Shown piece by piece: positions 54,922-64,000 of a DNA stretch of 64,000 bases. Made by a program: the position numbers and the translations under genes. The notes under the pieces were generated by a model. The model made no database searches and was not told where the DNA came from. It worked only from the letters and a program-made list of their open reading frames with translations. Where the stretch lies: positions 4,265,501-4,329,500 of the forward strand of contig NZ_JARBAX010000001.1 in assembly GCF_028807635.1 (NCBI RefSeq). The letters are read 5' to 3'. Numbering within the stretch: the stretch's first letter is position 1; each line of letters begins with the position of its first letter. This DNA comes from Streptomyces spiramyceticus (GTDB lineage Bacteria; Actinomycetota; Actinomycetes; Streptomycetales; Streptomycetaceae).

Positions 54922-55506
54922 CTACTTTGACTTGACCGGCTTGGGGCGGCGGGCGGCGGTGCGGAGGGCGGCGGCCTGCTGCCGGCGCTGTGTCATCAGC
55001 CGTACCTTCCGTACGGTCGTGATGACCCCCGCGACGAGCGTGCCGCCGTACAGCCAGCCCGCGTGGACCGCGAGGCCCGTGATGACGGCCATGATGCGGC
55101 TGCCGAGGCCTTCCCCGCCGCCGCCCGCGATGGGCACCATGCCGACGGCGAATGCGATCGGTACCGCGATCGGCGCGGTGACCAGGTCGACGGGCCGCAC
55201 CCACAGGGCGGTCAGGGCGCTGACGGGCAGGAACAGCAGTCCGTACACAACCGCCGAACCGTCGAACAGCAGCCCGTCCAGGCCGCCGAACACCAGCATC
55301 ACGGCGGCGGCGAAGAGCCCGCTGCCGAGCCCGGTCAGCCGCGGGTTCGGCAACCGCCGCAAGGCAAGCACGACGGGCGGCACCGGCCGTGCGGGCCTGG
55401 TCGCGACCCGGCAGACGGCGGCGGCCTCACCTGGCCCGCTCGACGGGAGCAGCGGTGTCTGCGACCGCTGCTGGGGACGAGGGGGTCCTGTCCTGTGTTG
55501 CTCCAC
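54922..55506 (-). CDS. DUF6542-like membrane protein
   Basis: About 194 aa from GTG 55506; the frame is open to 55686 but with poor composition upstream. After a Pro/Arg-rich start, four hydrophobic segments appear (GLGSGLFAAAVMLVFGGLDGLLF, VYGLLFLPVSALTALWV, APIAVPIAFAVGMVPI, IMAVITGLAVHAGWLYGGTLVAGVI), then a basic tail RRQQAAALRTAARRPKP. This is the layout of actinobacterial DUF6542 proteins. Function unknown. Convergent with ppgK. Confidence 0.7.
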   Translation of the reverse strand: MEQHRTGPPRPQQRSQTPLLPSSGPGEAAAVCRVATRPARPVPPVVLALRRLPNPRLTGLGSGLFAAAVMLVFGGLDGLLFDGSAVVYGLLFLPVSALTALWVRPVDLVTAPIAVPIAFAVGMVPIAGGGGEGLGSRIMAVITGLAVHAGWLYGGTLVAGVITTVRKVRLMTQRRQQAAALRTAARRPKPVKSK

Positions 55507-55703
55507 CTGGACAACGTAGGTCGCAAGGCAGGAGGAATCCGGCGCAGGACACGCCCTTTGGGTGACCTTGGCCGTGAGTTCGATGTCACGTTTCCGCTCG
55601 GCAGCCCTGCGGGAGCTTCCCGCCGTCGGGCTTTCCGCCCGCGCCCGTAAACTGGGGGATCGGTCCACTCCCGGGCCAGTCCTCACTCCAGGAAGTCGCC
55701 AAC

Positions 55704-56792
<1,089 letters not shown>

Positions 56793-56793
56793 T

Positions 56794-56809
56794 TGAAGTT
56801 TCAACTAAA
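56794..56809. promoter_or_regulatory. Second copy of the TGAAGTTTCAACTAAA box
   Basis: Identical over 16 bases to the box upstream of the nitroreductase gene at 49810. TTGAAGTTTCAA here forms a near-perfect palindrome. It lies one base after the ychF stop with no adjacent promoter-bearing gene, so it may be left from a lost regulated gene. Confidence 0.5.
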
Positions 56810-56834
56810 TTGCCTGCCCTGTAAAGTCGCAGGT

Positions 56835-56870
56835 CAAGAGGGGTCCGTCAATTCGAGATGGGCCCCTTTT
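56835..56870 (+). terminator. Terminator after ychF
   Basis: AAGAGGGGTCC pairs with GGGCCCCTTTT around a 14-base loop, with a T-run at the 3' side. It ends the ychF transcript 43 bases past the stop. Confidence 0.75.
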
Positions 56871-57205
56871 GCGGCTCATTGAAGGTCTGGCGGTGCTTTT
56901 GGTGCTGGATGCTGTCCCGGCGGGCCGGAATCGACCACCTGTCGGTACCTGTGGCCACCCCCGGGATGCTGTCCCGTGCTGACATTGCGATCTCGGTGCA
57001 AGGTCTGACGGCAACTCGCGGCAGGGCGGGCCTGATGCTCGAGACGGGCGGTGGCGGTCTGACTCTGTACAGGCGGCGGGCGCCGGGGCCGTCGATCTTG
57101 TCGTGATCGGTTCATTTGCCAGAGCGGAGCGCTCGGTTAGGCATAAGCTGAGAGGTCTTGTCACAGGTGAGGGCCGGATGTGGCCTGGTCGAGGAGCAGC
57201 AGCGT

Positions 57206-60200
57206 ATGAGCGGGCAGGCACGGCGTCGTGAGCAAGTCCCGGAGCAGCTGAAGGCAGCCGCTCGGAAGTCGCCCAACTTCGGGCGGCTCTACGCGATGCA
57301 GCCCCTGCTCTCGATCTACGGTTCCCAGGCCGAGCAGTCCGTCTTCACCAATCCCAACGTCTCTTACGTGGCGTCGGGCCAGTTCGGAGAGGTGCTTGCC
57401 GAGGAGCTGGTCCAGCGGGCAGGGGTGCGGATCGAAGGGACCCGTCAGGTCGACCGGCTCGCCGGGCTCCAGCGGGCCGGTCTGCTGCCGGGCCGTACCC
57501 GGGACGCCTTCGACACCCTTCGCCGGGGGCGGAACGACGCCGCGCACAATCACCTCTTCGACACCAGTAAGGCCCTCAAGGCCGTCGAACTCTGCTTCCA
57601 GCTCGGGCAGTTCTTCTCTCGTGCGATCGATGGCGTCCGTGAAATCTCTGCGTTCGTACCGCCGCGGCTGCCGAGTGACGTGGCGGCCGGTCCCGCCGAG
57701 CTCGAGGAGCTTCGCGAGGCGCTCGGCCACCACCAACGCACCCTCGCTGAGTCCCGCACCCGCCTCGGCGAAGTCGGCGACCGCCTGGAGGCCGAGCAGC
57801 GTGGCCGGGAGGAGGCCGAGAAACTGACCGCGGCCGCCGAGCAGGCCCGCGCCGAGTCGGAAGCACTGGCCGCGAGCTACCGGGAGGAGATCGAGCGGCT
57901 CAGGAGCGAGCAGCGGAGCCGTTACAACCAGGAGCGTCTCAAGCCCCGCCCGGTCGCTGCCGCCGCTCGCGAGGCGATCGTCGCCCGTGCGCAGCGGCCC
58001 GAGCCGCTCAACGAGGTGCAGGCTCGCGCCCGTATCGACGAAATGCTTGCCGCGGCCGGCTGGACCGTCCAGGACAAGGCCGACCTCAACCCGCTCGCCT
58101 CCCAGGGCGTCGCGGTCCGCGAGTTCACCCTGGCCACCGGCCGCGCCGATTACGTCCTCTATGTCGACGGCATGATCGTGGGCGTTATCGAAGCCAAGCG
58201 CGAGGGCACCGCCCTGGCTGGGGCCCTTGCCCAGAATGAGCGGTACGCGGCCGGTGTCCTCAAGGAGTACTCACTGGCGGTGTGGCGCGAGGAGGAACCG
58301 TTCGCCTTCCGCTACGCGACCACCGGCGCGGAGACGTTCTTCGTCAACCTCCTCGACCCGTACGCCCGTTCCCGCCCGGTGTTCGCCTTCCACCGGCCCG
58401 AGACCGTCGCCGCCTGGATGAAGCGGGCCACCGAGCACCCGGACACTCCGACCTTCCGCGCAGCGCTGCGCACCGGGCTCCCGGTCCTGGAGACCCACGA
58501 CCTCCGCGCGGCGCAGGAGGAGGCGATCATTGGCCTTGAGCAGTCCCTCGGCGAGGACAAGCCGCGCGCCCTGATCCAGATGGCCACCGGCGCGGGCAAG
58601 ACTTACACCGCCGTCACCGAGGCGTATCGGCTACTGAAGCACGCGGGCGCGGGCCGCGTCCTCTTCCTCGTGGACCGGAACAACCTCGGCCGCCAGGCCA
58701 AGGCCGAGTTCGACAAGTACCGGGCCCCGGACGAGAACCGCAAGTTCACCGACCTCTACAACGTCGACACGCTCGGCCGCACCGGCCTCCAGGAGACCTC
58801 CGCCGTGGTCGTCTCCACCATCCAGCGCATGTACTCCCTCCTCAAAGGCGAGCCCCTGGAGGACACAACCGAGGCCCAAGACCGCGAGGACTCGTCCACC
58901 CTCGACGAGAACTACATGACCGACCGCCCGGTCACCGTCGAGTACAACCCGGACGTCTCCATCGAGTCCTTCGACGTGATCGTGATCGACGAGTGCCACC
59001 GCTCCATCTACGGCCTATGGCGCGGAGTCCTCGACTACTTCGACGCCCACCTGGTCGGCCTCACCGCCACCCCCACCCGCCAGACCAAGGGCTTCTTCGA
59101 CCACAACCTGGTCTCCGAGTACACCTACGAGCGGGCCGTCGCCGACGGGGTCAACGTCGACTTCGACGTGGTCACCATGGACACCTCGGTACGGGAAGCC
59201 GGCGGCGCGAAGATCGACAAGGGCACCACGGTCCGTATCCGCGACCGCAAGACCCGTACACAGCGGTATGAGGAACTGGACGAGGACTTCGCGTACACGG
59301 TCGGCCAGATCGGCCGCACAGTGATCACCGAGGACGAGATCAGGGCCGTTCTCACCTCATACAAGAACAACTGGCAACGCTGGTACCCGGGCCGCGCCGA
59401 ACTGCCCAAGACTCTTGTCTTCGCAGCGAGCGACGACCACGCCGACGAGGTCCTGAAGCAGGTGAAGGAGGTCTTCGGACGCGGTGACGCCTTCGCCAAG
59501 AAGATCACCTACCGGTCCCGGGACAAGGGCGACGACCCCGAGCAACTCGTCAACGACCTGCGGAACTCGCCGTTGCTCCGGGTCGCCGTAACCGTCGACA
59601 TGATCGCCACGGGGACGGACGTTCGCGCCCTGGAGTGCGTAATATTCCTACGCGCCGTACGCAGCCCCGTCCTCTTCGAGCAGATGAAGGGGCGAGGCTC
59701 CCGCACGATCGACCCCGACGAGCTGAAGGCGGTGACGCCGGAGGCGGCGGCCGACCTCGCCAAGGACCGTTTCGTACTGGTCGACGCGGTGGGCGTCACA
59801 GCCTCGCCGCTGGTCGACACCCGGCCGATGCTGCCGCCGGACACCGGGAACCTCAGCACGGACAAGCTCATGGACAGGGCGGGCAGCCGCTCGCTCACCG
59901 CCGAACAGGCCGAGACGCTCGGCCGTCGCCTGGCCCGCCTGGACCGCAAGCTCACCGAGGAGGAGCGTGAGCAGATCAAGCAGGCATCGGGCGGCGTCCC
60001 ACTCGGCGAGCTGGTCCGCCGGATCTCGGACGCGGTGGATGTCGACACCCAAGACCGGGCGTACCGGGAAGGCGGCGCGGATCAGGCCCGGCGCCTCGTC
60101 CAGGACGCGGTCGAGGTCCTGACCACGCACCCGGGGCTCCGCAAGCTGATCGTAGGCATCAAGCAGCAGCACGACCTGACGTACGACGCGACAACCGAGG

Positions 60201-60808
60201 TCGGGATACGGCTGACGGAGGTCCCGCGAGAAGAACGCGCGGAGAAGGAACTCGCCGAGTGGCGGCGGTTGTTGGACGGCCGCCGGCGCGACGAGCAGGC
60301 GGCGGAGGCGATCGCACTCCAGGTGATCCTCGGCAGCGGTTCCCGGGTCCGCTCGCAGGAGGCACGGGCCCATCTTCGCGAGCTGCTCGCCACCATCAAG
60401 GCCACCAACCGGACGTGGACCCCGAAGGTCATCTGGGACCACTACGACCTGCTAGGCAAGGCGTCGGAATCCCTGTCGAAGACGGCCGGCCTTGGCGACC
60501 TCATGAATCTCGTCCGCTACACGCTCGGCGCGGACGACGAACTCCGCCCTTACCGTACGGTGGTCGAGGAGCGCTTCGAGGGCTGGCTGCTGCGGCAGAA
60601 CCAGACGGGCATCGAATTCACCGAGGACCAACAGTGGTGGTTGCACCGCATCAAGGACGCCATCGCGGTGGACGTGGGTATGGAACGCGAGGACTTCGGC
60701 CACCTCCCCTTCTCGGCGAAGGGCGGCGGCCGCGGCTTCGCGAATGCGTTCGGTGACAAGGGCCGGGCGCTGGAACTGCTGGACGAGCTGAATCAGGAAC
60801 TGGCTTGA
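57206..60808 (+). CDS. hsdR: Type I restriction enzyme, R subunit
   Basis: 1200 aa from ATG 57206 (GAGGAG upstream; GTG 57158 in frame is less likely). Residues 1-150 are a DUF4145/HEPN-like helical part (LRRGRNDAAHNHLFD). A coiled coil rich in Glu/Arg runs 165-255. The HSDR_N nuclease core is GRADYVLYVDGMIVGVIEAKREG (Asp, Glu-x-Lys). Helicase motifs: I MATGAGKT (about 458), II DECHRS (about 594), III TATPTR (about 620), VI in EQMKGRGSRT. The C-terminal EcoEI-type domain ends ELLDELNQELA. It translocates and cuts DNA not methylated at the target. Confidence 0.95.
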   Translation: MSGQARRREQVPEQLKAAARKSPNFGRLYAMQPLLSIYGSQAEQSVFTNPNVSYVASGQFGEVLAEELVQRAGVRIEGTRQVDRLAGLQRAGLLPGRTRDAFDTLRRGRNDAAHNHLFDTSKALKAVELCFQLGQFFSRAIDGVREISAFVPPRLPSDVAAGPAELEELREALGHHQRTLAESRTRLGEVGDRLEAEQRGREEAEKLTAAAEQARAESEALAASYREEIERLRSEQRSRYNQERLKPRPVAAAAREAIVARAQRPEPLNEVQARARIDEMLAAAGWTVQDKADLNPLASQGVAVREFTLATGRADYVLYVDGMIVGVIEAKREGTALAGALAQNERYAAGVLKEYSLAVWREEEPFAFRYATTGAETFFVNLLDPYARSRPVFAFHRPETVAAWMKRATEHPDTPTFRAALRTGLPVLETHDLRAAQEEAIIGLEQSLGEDKPRALIQMATGAGKTYTAVTEAYRLLKHAGAGRVLFLVDRNNLGRQAKAEFDKYRAPDENRKFTDLYNVDTLGRTGLQETSAVVVSTIQRMYSLLKGEPLEDTTEAQDREDSSTLDENYMTDRPVTVEYNPDVSIESFDVIVIDECHRSIYGLWRGVLDYFDAHLVGLTATPTRQTKGFFDHNLVSEYTYERAVADGVNVDFDVVTMDTSVREAGGAKIDKGTTVRIRDRKTRTQRYEELDEDFAYTVGQIGRTVITEDEIRAVLTSYKNNWQRWYPGRAELPKTLVFAASDDHADEVLKQVKEVFGRGDAFAKKITYRSRDKGDDPEQLVNDLRNSPLLRVAVTVDMIATGTDVRALECVIFLRAVRSPVLFEQMKGRGSRTIDPDELKAVTPEAAADLAKDRFVLVDAVGVTASPLVDTRPMLPPDTGNLSTDKLMDRAGSRSLTAEQAETLGRRLARLDRKLTEEEREQIKQASGGVPLGELVRRISDAVDVDTQDRAYREGGADQARRLVQDAVEVLTTHPGLRKLIVGIKQQHDLTYDATTEVGIRLTEVPREERAEKELAEWRRLLDGRRRDEQAAEAIALQVILGSGSRVRSQEARAHLRELLATIKATNRTWTPKVIWDHYDLLGKASESLSKTAGLGDLMNLVRYTLGADDELRPYRTVVEERFEGWLLRQNQTGIEFTEDQQWWLHRIKDAIAVDVGMEREDFGHLPFSAKGGGRGFANAFGDKGRALELLDELNQELA

Positions 60809-62226
60809 GTGCGGATATGGGTGAGTTGGCGGAGGGGTGGGTCGCCACTTCCCTGGACCAGGTCTGCGACGTCAACGGAGGAATTCAGAAACAGGCGAAG
60901 CGTCGGCCGGTTGTCAACAAGTTCCCATTTCTGCGGGTGGCGAACGTGGGGCGGGGCACGCTGGACCTCTCCGAAGTTCACGAAGTTGAGCTGTTCGAAG
61001 GGGAACTCGACCGATTTCGCTTGAAGGCTGGCGACTTGTTGGTCGTGGAAGGGAATGGAAGCCCGGATCAGATTGGGCGCGCCGCGACCTGGAGGGGCAC
61101 CATTCCTGATGCCGTCCACCAGAACCATCTGATCAGGGTTCGCCCGACACAGGCGATCGACCCAAAGTTCCTGGAGCTCCTCTGGAACTCGCCCGTGGTG
61201 AAGAATCAGTTGATGAGCGTGGCCCAGTCCTCAAGCGGCTTGTACACGTTGAGCACAGCGAAACTGAAGCGGGTCCAGCTGAACCTGCCGCCTTTGGTCG
61301 AACAGCACCGCATCGTCGAGGCACTCGAAGAACAGCTCTCGCGTCTCGACGCCGCAAAGGAGGGGGCGGAGAGGTCACTCAAGCGCATTGACATACTGGG
61401 CTCAACTTTGCTGACTTCCGCATTGGCGTCGACGACAAAGGTTGCGAAGCTAGCAGATGTCCTCGCTTCGCCGTTGATTAACGGCAGATCGGTAAAGACC
61501 TTGGAAGGCGGCTTTCCCGTCCTTCGGTTGACTGCAATCAAGGATGGTCGACTCGATCTGTGCGAATTTAAGACTGGAGCGTGGGATTCGGAAGATGCTA
61601 AGCCCTATCTCGTCGAGAAGGGTGACTTCCTGATCTCCAGGGGAAATGGATCGCTGAAGTTGGTGGGGCGAGGCGGACTGGCTGGTGAAGTCAAGGAAGG
61701 GGTGGCTTTTCCGGACACGATGATTCGCGTACGGGCCAACCCTGCAATTGCCACTCCCGAGTTTTTGTCATTGATTTGGGGGACGCGCACTGTTCGCCGG
61801 CAGATCGAGAGTCGTGCGCGAACAACGGCTGGCATCTATAAGGTCAATCAGCAGATTCTAGAGTCAATCGAGTTTCCGTTGCCCAGCCTTGACGAACAGC
61901 TCGCGATGGTTCGACGTCGCGAGGCCGAGATCGATTACCTGGCCGCAGTCCGGACCTCTGCGGGAAATGCGCTGAGACGCTGTCGCTCGTTGGAGAACGC
62001 GCTGCTTCGCAAATCGCTCTCCGGCAACCTGCTCCCTCAGAACCCCGCCGACGAACCCGCCACCACGCTCCTCGCCCGCATTGCCGCCGAGCGCAACGCC
62101 GCCAAGCCTGCCCGCAAGGGCAGGCACGCCGCTCGCCCCCGCAAGGCAACCGCAGCAGCCGCGGCGCCCGCCCCGGCTCCAACCCCCGCCCCCGTAACGA
62201 CCGTTCAGCAGGAGCTCTTCCAGTGA
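60805..62226 (+). CDS. hsdS: Type I restriction-modification, specificity subunit
   Basis: 473 aa if started at TTG 60805, which overlaps the hsdR stop; ATG 60817 is the conventional alternative. Two target-recognition domains: residues 15-190 (ending LPPLVEQHRIVEALEEQLSRL) and 215-400 (ending LPSLDEQLAMVRRREAE), each finishing with the central conserved helix. The tail is Ala/Pro/Lys-rich. Base composition in 61380-61990 is clearly lower in GC than the flanks (AAGACTGGAGCG, TTTTTGTCATTGATTTGGG), a sign of domain exchange. Confidence 0.93.
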   Translation: MSADMGELAEGWVATSLDQVCDVNGGIQKQAKRRPVVNKFPFLRVANVGRGTLDLSEVHEVELFEGELDRFRLKAGDLLVVEGNGSPDQIGRAATWRGTIPDAVHQNHLIRVRPTQAIDPKFLELLWNSPVVKNQLMSVAQSSSGLYTLSTAKLKRVQLNLPPLVEQHRIVEALEEQLSRLDAAKEGAERSLKRIDILGSTLLTSALASTTKVAKLADVLASPLINGRSVKTLEGGFPVLRLTAIKDGRLDLCEFKTGAWDSEDAKPYLVEKGDFLISRGNGSLKLVGRGGLAGEVKEGVAFPDTMIRVRANPAIATPEFLSLIWGTRTVRRQIESRARTTAGIYKVNQQILESIEFPLPSLDEQLAMVRRREAEIDYLAAVRTSAGNALRRCRSLENALLRKSLSGNLLPQNPADEPATTLLARIAAERNAAKPARKGRHAARPRKATAAAAAPAPAPTPAPVTTVQQELFQ

Positions 62227-63842
62227 CCGCCCCCGCTACAGACGACGCAGCCACCCCCTCCGCCGAGGGTGTCCCGCTCACCGAAACGCCCAAGTCCAAG
62301 AAGGCCGCCGCGCAGACCAACACCCTGGTCGCCAAGCTCTGGAACTACTGCAACGTCCTCCGTGACAACGGCATGTCCACCATCGAGTACGTCGAGCAGC
62401 TCTCGTACCTGCTCTTCCTGAAGATGGTCGACGAGATCGAGAACGACCCGTGGGAGAGCCGCGACCTCAGCGGCATCGTGCCGGAGGACTACAACTGGGA
62501 GTCCCTCGTCAGCAAGCGCGGAGCGGAGCTCGAAGCGCACTACCGCGCCATCCTGGAGCACCTGGGCCGTAAGCCCCACACCACCATCGGCACGATCTTC
62601 GCCGACGCGCAGAACCGGATCACCAAGCCCGCACTGCTCGAGAAGCTTGTCGTCGAGCTGATCGGCCGCGAGGAGTGGACGGTCACCGGGACCGACCTCA
62701 AGGGCGACGCCTACGAGGGGCTGCTCGCCAAGGGCGCCTCGGACACGAAGACCGGCGCCGGCCAGTACTTCACGCCGCGCGCGCTCATCGACGCGATGGT
62801 GGACGTGACACGGCCCGGACCGGACGACACCATCACCGACCCCGCCTGTGGCACCGGCGGGTTCCTGATCGCCGCGCATACGTACATCACCCGGCACCAC
62901 ATCAAGGACATGGACCTTGAGGCCCGCAAGGCGTACGACAGTGGCCGCAAGATCTGGGGCAACGAGCTGGTCACCGGCACCGCCCGCCTTGCCGCCATGA
63001 ACATGCTCCTGCACGGCATCGGCAAGAGCGACGGCCCGAGCCTGATCGACGTCGGCGACGCGCTCGCCGAGAAGCCGAGCGGGCGGCACGCCTCACTCGT
63101 CCTCGCCAACCCGCCCTTCGGCCGCAAGTCCGCGATCACCGTGATCGGCCAGGACGGCGACCTAGAGAAGGAAGACGTCCAGTACGACCGCGACGACTTC
63201 ACCGCCACCACGACCAATAAGCAGCTCAACTTCCTTCAGCACATTATGTCGTTGACCGCCGTGAACGGCCGGGCGGCCGTCGTCCTCCCGGACAACGTCC
63301 TCTTCGAGGCAGGCGCAGGCGAGAAGGTCCGCCGCAAGCTGCTCGACGAGTTCGACCTGCACACGATCCTGCGCCTGCCCACCGGCATCTTCTATGCAGG
63401 CGGCGTCAAGGCCAATGTCCTCTTCTTCGACAAGAAGCCCCCGCGCGCTGACGGCAAACCGCACACCACCATCACCTGGATCTACGACTTCCGCACCGGC
63501 CAGCACTTCACCATGAAGCAGCGCCCACTGACCCGCTCCCACCTGGACGACTTCGTCGCCAGGTACAAGGCGAGCGAGCCGCTGACCGCCCGCGTCACCG
63601 ACGAGGACGACAACGGCCCCTGGAAGCCATACACGTACGAGGAGTTGACGGCGCGCGACAAGGTCAACCTCGATATCACGTGGATGAAGGACCCGGCCCT
63701 GGAGGACGCGGACAGCGACCTGGAGCCGGAGGTCATCGCTGAGGAGATCGTGCGCGATCTCCAGTCCGCCCTCGTTGAGTTCACTGCCATCGCGAAGTCC
63801 CTGGGCGCGGATGTGGACGTACCGGAGGCGGAAGAGGTCTGA
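62223..63842 (+). CDS. hsdM: Type I restriction-modification, DNA methyltransferase subunit
   Basis: 539 aa from GTG 62223, overlapping the hsdS stop (GTGA). HsdM_N helical domain (LWNYCNVLRDNGMSTIEYVEQ), then GAGQYFTPRALIDAMV, motif I DPACGTGGFLIAAHTY (about 207, AdoMet binding) and motif IV LANPPFGRKS (about 296, catalytic NPPF for adenine-N6). C-terminal TGQHFTMKQRPLTRSH is usual. It modifies the adenine of the target chosen by HsdS. Confidence 0.96.
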   Translation: MTAPATDDAATPSAEGVPLTETPKSKKAAAQTNTLVAKLWNYCNVLRDNGMSTIEYVEQLSYLLFLKMVDEIENDPWESRDLSGIVPEDYNWESLVSKRGAELEAHYRAILEHLGRKPHTTIGTIFADAQNRITKPALLEKLVVELIGREEWTVTGTDLKGDAYEGLLAKGASDTKTGAGQYFTPRALIDAMVDVTRPGPDDTITDPACGTGGFLIAAHTYITRHHIKDMDLEARKAYDSGRKIWGNELVTGTARLAAMNMLLHGIGKSDGPSLIDVGDALAEKPSGRHASLVLANPPFGRKSAITVIGQDGDLEKEDVQYDRDDFTATTTNKQLNFLQHIMSLTAVNGRAAVVLPDNVLFEAGAGEKVRRKLLDEFDLHTILRLPTGIFYAGGVKANVLFFDKKPPRADGKPHTTITWIYDFRTGQHFTMKQRPLTRSHLDDFVARYKASEPLTARVTDEDDNGPWKPYTYEELTARDKVNLDITWMKDPALEDADSDLEPEVIAEEIVRDLQSALVEFTAIAKSLGADVDVPEAEEV

Positions 63843-63933
63843 CGACGGCCGGAGAGTTCGTCGTCACCGCGCCGGGGAGCCACAATGCCAAGTGCCTCGT
63901 GGCCCTTCGGCGTTCCCGTGCGGCTGCTGCCGG

Positions 63934-64000
63934 CTATTCCTCCGGGACGGCGATGCCGATGGTTCCTTGCGCCGGCACCGTTTCTACGATGCACCGGCCC
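63934..64000 (-). CDS. C-terminal end of an unidentified protein (partial)
   Basis: The minus strand reads GRCIVETVPAQGTIGIAVPEE and stops at TAG (63934-63936). Codon composition and the clean end suggest a real gene running in from beyond the window. Too short to assign. It is convergent with hsdM. Confidence 0.35.
   Translation of the reverse strand, partial: GRCIVETVPAQGTIGIAVPEE

Larger units (their letters stand above)
56793..57205. other. 413-base gap between ychF and hsdR
   Basis: It begins with the TGAAGTTTCAACTAAA box (56794-56809) and a terminator (56835-56870). The rest has no convincing gene. TTAGGCATAAGCT near 57137 could be the -10 region of the hsdR promoter. Confidence 0.45.

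Overview
The window is chromosomal DNA from a Streptomyces or a very close relative. It is strongly GC-rich with GC-biased third codon positions, uses many GTG starts, and carries typical actinomycete families: WhiB-like, WhiJ-type XRE/DUF397/ATPase trio, DUF5753, DUF4245, DUF1707, DUF402, PadR, SpoIIE-type phosphatase, GlpX and polyphosphate glucokinase. From memory, the gene order ahpD-ahpC / oxyR ... penicillin-binding protein ... fumC ... class I fumarase ... wbl ... glpX ... xseB-xseA ... ispH ... ppgK ... ychF resembles the SCO5031-SCO5061 stretch of Streptomyces coelicolor; I could not check this by alignment.

Layout. 0-16 kb is an accessory-rich left part: the end of an unknown gene and an OmpA-domain exported protein, a PIN/RHH toxin-antitoxin pair, a WhiJ-like trio, DinB, NTF2-like/PadR/SGNH genes, a broken rhodanese gene, a TetR regulator with an unusual C-terminal half facing a frameshifted extra clpX, a 1.9 kb gene-free zone that forms a large imperfect inverted repeat, a truncated alpha/beta-hydrolase relic and an AbiEi-like protein. 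15.5-20.6 kb holds a lipoprotein, a polymorphic toxin (prepilin-like leader + Hint + C-terminal nuclease-like domain) with a probable immunity gene, a dihydrofolate-reductase-like protein, DUF192 and a prepilin peptidase. 20.8-31 kb has a baeRF protein, a DUF2079 membrane protein, an aldo/keto reductase, a cis-prenyl transferase, PhoH, a transglycosylase-like exported protein, an AI-2E-type permease and a Uma2-like protein. 31-33.3 kb is the peroxide defence module ahpC-ahpD with divergent oxyR. 33.3-40.7 kb has PadR, an SPFH/RHH two-gene operon behind a perfect palindrome, a class A penicillin-binding protein and a GAF/SpoIIE/ATPase phosphatase. 40.7-56.8 kb is the conserved core: class II and class I fumarases, a secreted SGNH-ricin protein, DUF1707 protein, WhiB-like protein, GlpX, DUF4245, nitroreductase, xseB/xseA, an interrupted amino-acid permease, ispH, ppgK, a DUF6542-like membrane protein and ychF. 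57.2-63.8 kb is a complete type I restriction-modification operon in the order hsdR-hsdS-hsdM.

How parts work together. AhpC, AhpD and OxyR form a peroxide response unit; fumarase pair and GlpX serve central carbon metabolism; XseA/XseB form exonuclease VII, although a small mobile-like element separates their genes here; HsdR/S/M form one restriction enzyme. The most novel-looking locus is the polymorphic toxin whose N-terminus carries an exact Flp-type prepilin cleavage motif, with an immunity-like gene directly behind it and a prepilin peptidase 1.4 kb further on. Recurrent oddities are single-base lesions (rhodanese TGA, clpX frameshift, permease TGA) and three places where the 3' end of a gene has been tandemly copied downstream of its own stop codon.
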